Shown here: piece by piece, positions 55,129-64,000 of the stretch
Layout: each line of letters opens with the position of its first letter
Numbering within the stretch: position 1 is the first letter of the stretch
Assembly: GCA_004335835.1 (NCBI GenBank)
Contig: RWJK01000191.1
Location: 1 to 64,000 of the forward strand
Length of the DNA stretch: 64,000 bases
Direction of reading: 5' to 3'
Source: Scenedesmus sp. ARA3
Taxonomy: Eukaryota; Chlorophyta; Chlorophyceae; Sphaeropleales; Scenedesmaceae
Made by a program: the position numbers and the translations under genes
The notes under the pieces: model-generated
What the model saw: only the letters and a program-made list of their open reading frames with translations
Database searches by the model: none
What the model was told of the DNA's origin: nothing

Positions 55129-58100
55129 ATGGCGGTGGCAGCTCAGGCACTGCTGGACTTCAGCAAACCTGTCGATGTGGACCTGCTGGAGTCCACAGTG
55201 GGCCTGTTCTATGGCGTCGGTACCCCAGAGCAGGTAACACAATCGCAAAGCTTGGCACAAGCAGCGTAAGGCGGCGTTGAGCGGCGTTCGGGAACCTGTG
55301 TTGCGTGGATTGCCAGTGGTCGCTCACACCCGTTGCACCTACAAGGCACAGCAACCTAGGCGCTATCAGGTTGTCGTATTGATGTGAAATGGTGTGTTGC
55401 TATCGTGCATTGCTTCAGTTCAAGGCCTCTGATCAAGAGCCTGCAGGTCCCTGCTGCTGTACAGCTGTCTGTGTTGATGCAGCTGTTGCCTGGCATGGCA
55501 AGCATCTGCTCTACCCTCTTGCACAGTAGCCGGTGGTGACGTCTGATTGAATTTTAGCTGCTGTCAGTCACGCATCCTGCGTTTGATTTTGCTTGTCCTT
55601 CCTGCAGCGCACGGCAGCTGAGCAGGTGCTCAAGACATTCCAAGAGAACCCAGAAGCTTGGACCCGTGTGGACACAATCCTGGAGAAGGGGAAGACGCAG
55701 CAGACAAAGTTTTTTGCACTCCAGGTGACTAGCACGTCTGCAGGTTAAGCGTCTTGGCAGCAGCGCTGGCGAAGTCATTGCACAGCTGCAACGGGACACC
55801 AGCAGTGGCATGCACAGCAACAGTGGCAGCCTCTTCTTGCTGGGCAGCCTGGGCAACTGCCACTCGAAGCGGGTGTGCCCATGCAGCGCCGGGCGCATAC
55901 ACAGGCGTGGGCGTTGCATTGCTGTAGGACGAGGCAGCAACAGCGCCATGTGCAGCAACAGCAGCAGCGTCCTGCTGGGCAGCCAGACTGTCTCCGTGGT
56001 TGGTTGTGTCGCAGCAGCGGAGGTGTCGAGCTCACACTTGCACGGCCCGCGCTGGCAAGGCCACTTTTGTCGCGATGCAGCGAGAAACAGCACATGTTAA
56101 CTCGGGCAGCGCAGCCAGCAGCAGCGCTGGTCCTTGTGCTGGCGTTCAGTTCTTTGTGCCGATGTGCAGCAGCGGTGACCGCGCAGCGTCCTGTATGGCA
56201 AAGCAGCTCAACAGGATCAACTGCAAGCATCAAACACAATCATGTGGTTCTGTGTGCGGCCATCAGGTTCAACGTTGTTGCCATGTTGGTCAAGCACAGT
56301 GCACTTCATTGTTTCCTGCAAGCAACATGGAGCAGTATGAAGCATGCTGCATGTTTTGGCATCTCTATCTCTGCCCACTCCTGGACATATGCGTAAGCAA
56401 CCCCAGTCCACTCACGTGCGTGCGTTTTTAACACATCAACATGTTATGCTGCGCAGATCCTGGAGTCTGTCATCAAGTTCAAGTGGGCAGCGCTGCCTGC
56501 GGAGCAGCGCGAGGGCATCAAGAACTACACCAGCAACCTCATCATCAAGTACAGCACCAACGAGGCGCTGTACCGCGCGGAGTCCACCTTCATCAACAAG
56601 CTCAACCTCATTCTGGTGCAGATCCTCAAGCAGGTGCGGTACGGACTGCTACGGCAGGGTGTGGCGTATGCAGCGTGGCAGGGGTTATAGGCAACAGTGT
56701 TTCCTGGCAGGTGCTGCTGGGGTGTTAAGAGGCTGCTGACATCAGCTGCATGCACAGATGATTCCTCAACCTGCGAAGCTCATGCTGCTGCAGCCGGCGG
56801 ACACACATGTGCGAGTAGCCCGTTACGCAGCACGCATGGTACGTGCTCTGCTGTGTCCTGTGCTGTGCTCACCTGCCCCGCTGCGGTGCTGTGTGCCTGG
56901 CTGCTTGCAGGACTGGCCGCACAAGTGGCAGAGCTTCATCCCCGACATCGTGGCTGCCAGCAAGACCAACGAGACACTGTGCGAGAACAGCATGACCATC
57001 CTCAAGCTGCTCAGCGAGGAGGTCTTCGACTTCTCCAGGGGAGAGCTCACGCAGGTGCGGCGGGAGGCGGGCGGGGCGAATGGCATGGCGCAGGCAGTCG
57101 CGCAAGATGTATGTTTATGTATGTTTGGGCACAGCCTGTATGGATGATGGGTTGCGTAGCAGTTGCGCAACATGTGGAGCAGTTCAGGCGGCAGTTGTGG
57201 GTTTGGAATGCAGGATACGCAGAGGTGAGTTCACATGGCTTGCATGCCAAGCCTCAGCTGTGGTGCGTGCGTCGTGTTGTCTTTTGCGGGGCCTACTCCT
57301 GACCTGTGCCCTGCCCTGCTGCTGCTGCTGCTGCTGCTGGCCAGGCCAAGACGCGCGAGCTGAAGCTGACGCTGAACAACGAGTTCCGCTCCATCCACGA
57401 GCTGTGCATGTTTGTGCTGCTCAACACGCGCAAGACGGAGCTGCTGCGCGCCACGCTGACCGCGCTGGCGGCCTACCTGTCGTGGGTGCCGCCCGGCTAC
57501 ATCTTTGAGAGCCAGCTGGTCAACGCGCTGCTGGGGCTGTTCCCGCAGGCGCCCTTCAGGAACGTGGCGCTGCAGTGCCTCACAGAGGTGTGTGCGGCTG
57601 TGCTGGTGGTGGTGGTGGGCAGGGCTGCTGTTACAGGTTGTGGCTGCAGCAGCATACAAGCTCAGCAAACAGTGGCGGATCAACTCCTGCAGAGTCAGGA
57701 GTTGAATCAGGCAGCAGAGGACCTGCAACAAGCAGGGCACCTCAAGCAAGGAACCTTAAGCATGCCTGCTTGTTGCACATCGCATTCTGCTGTCCCATCG
57801 CGTGCTGCTGCTGCTGCTGTTGCTCCGCAGGTGGGCTCCCTGCAGATGCCTCCCGAGTTTGACGCGCACTTTGGCACCTTCTACCGCATGTTCAGCCAGC
57901 AGCTGGTGGCCATCCTGCCACCCAACACCAACCTTGCCCAGGCCTACGAGGCGGGCACTGACGAGCAGCAGGCCTTCGTGCAGAACCTGGCGCTCTTCTA
58001 CACGGGCTTCTTCAAGGTGAGGCTGTGACGTGTGCTGCATCAGGGAATGCATCTGGCCGGGTGATGTTCAATGTGGTACTTGCACCAGTCGTTGATTGCA

Positions 58101-61100
58101 TGTGTTAGCACGCACCGGTAGCGCTGCTGGTGTGCTGTTTGTCAAACACTGCAATATCGTTAATGAGGCTTGTAGCTGTTCGCGCTGGAGCTGCTTTAGT
58201 TGGCCTCGGAAGCACCCACTCACCTGCCCTGCCCTCGCCTCCTGCCCCGCAGCACCACATCGCGTTCCTGGAAGCCAGCCCTGGCGACCACGAGGTGCTG
58301 CGGCTGGGGCTGGAGAACCTGATCGCCATCAGCTACGTGGACGACACCGAGGTCTTCAAGACCTGCCTGGACTACTGGAACGTGTTCGTGGCAGACATCT
58401 ACACAAGCAGCTGCCAGGCCAGCATGGCGGCCACCATGGGCGCAGGTGGGTGAGGGCGGGATGGAAACGTGGTGTTGACTGGTGCTGCTTGGGTTTGGCA
58501 AGGCGGTACTGGATGCAGCACAGCTGATGAGCTTGAACCTCTTTGGTGCCTTTTTCGCACTGTTCCTGCACAAGGGTTTTACAAGTGTGTCGATGCGGAT
58601 CGGCTGCATGGGTTGCAGGTGGCTCGGGTGATGGCGGCTTCTCCTTCGGCTCCCCCGCCGGCGCTGCTGCCAATGGCGCGGTGTCTGCTGCGGGCAGCCG
58701 CAAGGCGCTGTACGCGGGCATCCTCAGCAAGCTGCGCGCGCTCATGGTCAACCGCATGGCCAAGCCCGAGGTGAGGCAGTAGTAGCAGTAGCTTTCTGTA
58801 GTAGCTGCGCGCGCTCATGGTTAACAGCATGGCCAAGCGCAAGGTGCGGTGACAGCAGCATCCAGCGGCAAGCGAGGACAGCGGTAGTTGCTGTGATATC
58901 AGCTATCAGATGCCGCGTTGTTATTGTTGAGTGTATTAGCAGCAGCAGCAGGACAAGGCGACGCATGTGTTGCAGGTGCATGCCACCAAGCACAAGTGAA
59001 CGTTGGCTTCTGGCTTCCACATGTACAGCGGCTGAATAAGACATCTGTCTGCCCGCCTGCTGCCCTGCTGTTGTTTTTACAACCATCCGCAGGAGGTGAT
59101 TGTGGTGGAGGACGAGAACGGCAACATCGTGCGCGAGACGATGAAGGACAACGACGTGCTCATGCAGTACCGCACCATGCGCGAGACGCTCATCTACCTG
59201 AGCCACCTGGACTACGAGGACACCGAGCTGCAGATGCTGGAGAAGCTGCGCGGGCAGATGAGCGGCACCTGGACCTGGAACGGGCTCAACACGCTGTGCT
59301 GGGCCATCGGCAGCATCAGCGGCTCCATGCACGTGAGTAGGGTGCTTGTGCTGTGGGGCTGCAGGGTGGCGCCAGCAGGGCTCGCATGTAAATTTGTAGG
59401 TTCTCGTCCTGCTCCTGTCTTTTCATTACGCGCCTGGTGGTGCATCAGCTGCCGCATCGGCCGCCGCTTGTAGTGGTTAGGAGGCAGGTGTGCTGACATG
59501 CGTGCTGTGCTGGCTGTGCGCTGCGTGTCGCCATGTGCTGCCGCGCCGTGCTGCAGGAGGAGCAGGAGAACCGCTTCCTGGTCACGGTCATCCGCGACCT
59601 GCTCAACCTGTGCGAGATCACGCGCGGCAAGGACAACAAAGCTGTCATCGCCTCCAACATCATGTGAGGCGGTTTCTCACAGTGCGGGGTGTTGGGTGGG
59701 GTGTGGGGTGTTTAGGGCCTATGCCTGCGGAGCAGGGTGGCTGGGTCGGTGCGACAGGCGGGTGGGTGTGACCACATGCACGATGCATGAGCTCTAACTA
59801 TCAGTGGCTGCCTGCACACTAACTCAACCAGTCAAGACAACTTGCTTCTCTGACAGAGCCCGTCACCAGCTCATGCTGACGCCATGCTTGCTTCTCTTGT
59901 GCCTCTCCTTCCTGCAGGTACGTCGTGGGCCAGTACCCCAAGTTCCTGCGCGCGCACTGGAAGTTCCTCAAGACGGTGGTCAACAAGCTGTTCGAGTTCA
60001 TGCACGAGACACACCCAGGCGTGCAGGTGCGCGGCGCGTAACCCCTAGGCTGCTGGTTGCAGTGACAGCAGTGGCAGCTGTTAGAAACATCAGCAGACGA
60101 TGGTGTGGGCTGGATGGCCAGCTTTGCATTGCACTTGGTGATGACCGGCAAGCATGTCTGTGGCACACAGCTGCACCCCTGAGCAGGATGTTTGTGGCTG
60201 GCGGCACAGCTGTGTCTGATCCTTCGTTTGACGACTGCTGCTGGTGCTGCTGCTGTTGCTGCCCTTGCTGCTGCCGCTGCAGGACATGGCGTGCGACACG
60301 TTCCTGAAGATCAGCAACAAGTGCAAGCGCAAGTTTGTGGTGCTGCAGCTGCAGGAGCAGCAGCCGTTTGTGGCGGAGCTGCTGGACAACCTGGCCGCCA
60401 CCATCCAGGACCTGCAGCCGCACCAGATCCACTCCTTCTTTGAGAGTGTGGGCCTGATGATTGGCGCAGAGGGTGAGGGGGTGGGGGTCTTGGCAGGGCT
60501 GCCACGCAGGTCTTGAACGGCACATGTATGGGAACCTGGCTGTGTATCAGGTCTGGGGCACATTGTTGGTCTGCGCTCATGTGCTGGTCACGATTCTTGT
60601 GCGGCGCCGTTTGCTGTCGATTACCATACAGCGGCTGCACCGTTCAATTGGTCTTGATGCTTCGTGCATGCATTTCATTATTCAGTGTCATGTCGTTACG
60701 CTTTTTCACCACCGCAGTGGACCCCGCCAAGCGCGACGAGTACCTGGCGCGGCTGATGGCGCCGCCCAACAACATCTGGGGCACCATCCTGGCGCAGGCG
60801 CAGGCCAACCCCGCGGTGCTGCAGCAGCAGGAGGTGATCAAGAGCCTGCAGAACGTGCTGCAGACCAACGTGAGCGTCTGCAGCAGCCTGGGCCACCCCT
60901 ACCTCAGCCAGATGGTGACCATGGCGGACAGCATGCTGCAGGTGAGGGGCAGGAGGTGTGGCCGTGCGCTGGCCAAGTGGTCGATTGCTGGGTTGGCTGC
61001 TGCTGTGGGAGGGGCAGCAGGCGATGGCCGTGGCCGTGGCCATGCGTTGAATTATGGGAATGCACGGCAAATGCACCCGCGACGGCATTGGATCGTTTCT

Positions 61101-64000
61101 GGTCACCACAAGCGTCAGTGTGTGGTGGGGTTTTATGTGCTATGTGCTGGGGTGGGCGATGGCTGTGGGCAGTGCGGTGTGGCGGATGCCTTGGTAACTC
61201 CAGCTGCAGTTGCTGAAGCACGTCTGGTTGCTCCAGACCTGCTCCAGCAACTGTTGCCTGCATCACCAAGGCATGTGGCTGCACCTGTGCCCAGTGCCTG
61301 CTTCGGTTATGGTGGTTAGCTGTTCGAGTCCATGCGTGGCTGCTCCTCGTGCTACGTATGGCCTCGGTGCAACCTCACAGTGCTACGTGCAGTCGCAATG
61401 TCTGGTATGCATGATTGCCGGTGCATGCGAGTTCAAGGGCGGAGGCAGACGGCACCGGTTCTTGTTTCTATCTACTTACAAGCAATGGCTGTGGGCACTG
61501 CGGTGTAGTTCATGGCTTGGTGGCTGCAGCTGCGGTTGCTGAAGCAGGTCTGAATAATGCAGACCTGCTGCAGCAATTGCTGCCTACATCACCAAGACAT
61601 GTGCTGCACCCGTGCCATTTGCCTGCGCTTTGTGATTTATGCTGCTTGGGCCCATGGGTTGCTGTGCTCACCCCTCATTGCTCCCCCCTCAACCCATTGC
61701 AAAGTGTTTAGCCCTTTGCTGCCGCTGCTGTCGCCACCCTGCCAGGTGTACCGCCTGTACAGCGAGTCCATCACGGCGGCCATCACCAGCGGCGGCCCGC
61801 ACGCCGCGCGCAGCAGCTTCGTCAAGTACATGCGCAGCGTGAAGAAGGCGGTGCTGCGCCTGGTGGAGGTGTTTGTGGACAAGTGCGACGACGGGCCGCT
61901 GCTGGCCACCAAGTTTGTGCCCGCGCTGATGGAGCCGGTGCTGGGAGACTACGGCGCCAGCGTGCCGGACGCGCGGTGAGCGCCTGCTGCTGCTGCTGCT
62001 GCTGCTGGTGCTGCTCTAGCGCTGTTGTCGTTTTTTTGCCACCTGTTGAGCCTGTGTCTGTCAGCGCAGCTAGCTCTGCTTAGTGTTGGTAGGCTGGCTG
62101 CTGCCTGCTGTTTGAGCCTCTTGTATGCCTCTTCATGGCAATGCAGATGAGCTGCTGCCACCAGGCTGTGCTGCGCTTGACACGACCACTGCCTGGCGTC
62201 TGCTGCTGCTGCTGCTGCTTTTCACCGCTGCAGTGAGGCCGAGGTGCTGAGCCTGTTTGCGGCCATTGTGCGCAAGCTCAAGGGGCTCATGGAGCCGGAG
62301 GTGCCCAAGGTGAGGCTCTGGGGGGGTGGGGTAAAGGGTAGGAGGAGAGGCGTAGCAGGGATGTTCAGCAGTGGATGGGGGTTTTGCAACAGCAGCAGTG
62401 GCGGAGTGCCGAGGTAGTCAAGTTCGGACATGAGCAGCTTCCATCACATGCACTGTTGCTGCACACAGCTTGCAGTGCTCTGCACTGGCCCCTGCTCTCC
62501 ACCACCAACCCCTTTGCTCCTGTGCCTTCCCGCGCAGGTGCTGGCTGCGGTGTTTGAGCCCACGCTGGGCATGATCACCGTCAACTTTGAGGACTTCCCC
62601 GAGCACCGCCTCAAGTTCTTCGGGCTGCTGCATGCGGTGACCAACCACTGCTTCGCGTGCCTGTTCGGCATGAGCCCTCCGCAGCTGAAGCTGCTGCTGG
62701 ACAGCATCGTGTGGGCCTTCAGGCACACCGAGCGCAACGTGGCGGAGACGGGGCTGCTGCTGCTGGAGGTGCGTGGGTGGGGCGGTGCCCATTGGCGTGC
62801 GACAGTCAGCTGTGCAGTACTTGCAATCACAGGTTGGCAACACAGCACAGCGCAATCGACGATTTGCCGCAATTCTGTGTTGTCAACCTATTGCGCATGC
62901 TGTGGCTTATCCGCTTGCGCCGCCGCGCTGCTGCCCCGCCCTGCAGGACATGCTCAAGAGCTTTGCGGGCAGCGAGTACGCCACGCAGTTCCACCAGGCC
63001 TACTACACGCTGCTCACGCGCGAGGTGTTTGCGGTCATGACCGACACCTTCCACACGCCCGGCTTCAAGCTGCACTGCAAGATCCTGCTGCACCTGTTCG
63101 GGCTGGTGCGCAGCGACACAGTCATCAAGGCGCCGCTGTGGGACGTGGCGGTGAGCGGCGCGGCGACAACAGCTCGGCTGCAGCTGCCTTGTGCGTTGCT
63201 GATTTGTTGGATGTGCTGTAGGGTGTATGCAGCGCTGGATGTTTAATGCTGATCGCTCGCAAACGTGCTGCTGCACGTGCCCCAGTGTTGGAGCATTTTG
63301 ACCTGCTCGACATCTGCTCATGTCCAGTGGCGAAGACTCACAGCTTTTCCTGCTGCTGCTGCTGCTGCTGGTTCCTCCTGTTTGTTGCCTCCTCGCGCAG
63401 GCCAAGGGCCCCACCTCGTACGCCAGCAACGCGGCCTTTGTGCAGGAGTACGTGTGCGGGCTGCTGTCCAGCAGCTTCCCCAACATGACCCCTGTGCAGA
63501 TCCAGGCGGCGGTGGGCGGCATGATGGCCATCGAGGACAAGCGCGCCTTCAAGCACCACATGAGGGACTTTTTGGTGCAGGTGCGGCGGCTGGGGTGCTT
63601 TTTGTGGGGCTGGGCAAGGGAGGGGGGGGGCACTTTCTCCACTGACAGCATCATCATCCCCTTTTGGCTGGCACCTTTAGAACAACTTCTATACTATATA
63701 AATGAAACTCCTGCAAGTTTTTACAGGGGTTCTGGGGTGGGTTTGGGGAGGGGGGGTGGGTGGGTGTGTGGGGGCCCACTAGCTTTCTTGTCTTGGGGGT
63801 CCGAACTTTTTTGCCATGATCCCGATGAAGGCAAGAGTAGACTCATATGAAAGCTTAGGTCATGTACTGTTGTTTGCACACGTTTCAGTATCCTGGCCAT
63901 CAATACCAGAGGATAACAAGGTGGCAGACAGGCGCCGAGACGCGTCGGGGGTGGCGGCAGTAGCAGTACAGCAGAGACATCAGATCGTTCGTGTGATGTT
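55129..64000 (+). CDS. XPO1: Exportin-1 (XPO1/CRM1), last C-terminal residues beyond right edge
   Basis: XPO1 exports leucine-rich NES cargo and pre-60S adaptors with RanGTP. Exons: 55129-55233, 55608-55724, 56457-56633, 56911-57054, 57345-57587, 57831-58016, 58253-58445, 58619-58770, 59093-59332, 59557-59663, 59918-60026, 60283-60472, 60718-60941, 61746-61975, 62234-62309, 62538-62768, 62947-63150, 63401-63580. These encode 1036 residues against 1071 in human XPO1; the C-terminal ~35 are not in the window. The CRIME/importin-beta N domain is at about 36-105. Conserved blocks are [72 protein letters not shown] and HHMRDFLVQ. Cys538 in [13 protein letters not shown] aligns with human Cys528, the leptomycin B target. 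A Gly/Ser/Ala insert replaces a loop at about 386-420. The last intron exceeds 420 bp. Confidence 0.95.
58731..58852 (+). repeat. Copy of the donor edge of XPO1 exon 8
   Basis: GCTGCGCGCGCTCATGGT(C/T)AAC(C/A)GCATGGCCAAG and the following GT donor occur at 58731-58779 (the exon end) and at 58804-58852 in the intron. The copy would encode [13 protein letters not shown] in place of [13 protein letters not shown]. Confidence 0.88.
61158..61632 (+). repeat. Direct intron duplication of about 145 bp in XPO1
   Basis: Segments 61158-61305 and 61486-61632 in the same intron share ATGGCTGTGGGCA(G/C)TGCGGTGT, CAGCTGC(A/G)GTTGCTGAAGCA, CAGACCTGCT(C/G)CAGCAA and GCCT(G/A)CATCACCAAG, with scattered differences. 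Neither copy contains an exon edge. Confidence 0.8.
63610..63780 (+). other. G-rich tracts and an AT-rich patch in the last XPO1 intron
   Basis: Runs of up to nine G (63620-63640 and 63735-63775) flank an AT-rich patch at about 63680-63720 that contains TATACTATATAAATG. The composition is unlike the rest of the gene. The G runs could form quadruplexes. Confidence 0.5.

Noticed and set aside
63581..64000. XPO1 C-terminal exon within the window
   Set aside because: No frame after 63580 resembles the acidic XPO1 tail. An acceptor-like TTTCAG at about 63883 opens into a non-matching peptide.
1..64000. tRNA, rRNA, riboswitch or prokaryotic operon features
   Set aside because: I found no cloverleaf with B-box-like sequence, no rRNA core and no Shine-Dalgarno-led gene chains when reading. 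A tRNAscan or Rfam run would be decisive and could not be done.

Overview
This window is nuclear DNA of a eukaryote, most likely a chlorophycean green alga (inference). The supporting signs are intron-dense genes with GT-AG junctions, the chlorophyte polyadenylation motif TGTAA about 150-270 nt past several stop codons, and very abundant CAG/CTG triplet runs that read as Ala, Gln or Ser tracts depending on frame. Gene content also fits: a membrane receptor TKL-type kinase, organelle-type helical-repeat proteins, and a LysM-chitinase. Nothing looks bacterial or viral. I saw no tRNA, rRNA or CRISPR.

Layout, left to right. (1) 1-2149, minus: start of an unrecognised coiled-coil protein that runs off the left edge. 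(2) 2612-5535, plus: HGH1 (eEF2-folding cofactor family), divergent from gene 1. (3) 5934-16345, plus: a 15-exon single-pass receptor with an intracellular protein kinase. (4) 16346-20106: a minisatellite, then 3.4 kb without a confident gene. (5) 20107-22200, plus: intronless F-box/LRR-like protein. (6) 22201-24359: no gene recognised. (7) 24360-28204, minus: secreted bicupin of the oxalate decarboxylase type. (8) 28753-33542, minus: PPAN/SSF1, a Brix-domain 60S assembly factor. (9) 34306-40497, minus: helical-repeat (OPR/heptatricopeptide-like) protein. (10) 41588-49411, plus: secreted multi-LysM protein whose splice phases continue into a GH18 chitinase. (11) 49412-51342: intergenic DNA with degenerate repeats. 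(12) 51343-54737, minus: a second helical-repeat protein. (13) 55129 to the right edge, plus: exportin-1 (XPO1/CRM1), lacking only its last residues.

How the genes relate. HGH1, PPAN and XPO1 are housekeeping genes of protein synthesis, 60S assembly and nuclear export. The two helical-repeat proteins probably act on organelle RNA. The kinase, bicupin and LysM-chitinase face the cell surface or wall. There is no operon-like pathway. Three divergent gene pairs share short intergenic promoters (2150-2611, 40498-41587, 54738-55128).

The most unusual signal is structural. In at least five genes, introns carry one to several degraded copies of the edge of the adjoining exon, in the same orientation and including the splice site itself. 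I call these exon-edge echoes. They occur at donors and acceptors, in single or tandem copies. One, in the helical-repeat gene, keeps an open 27-codon frame with its own acceptor and donor.

I built exon models by hand from splice signals, reading phase and family similarity. Every model closes in frame, but coordinates may be off by a few bases and no transcript evidence was available.
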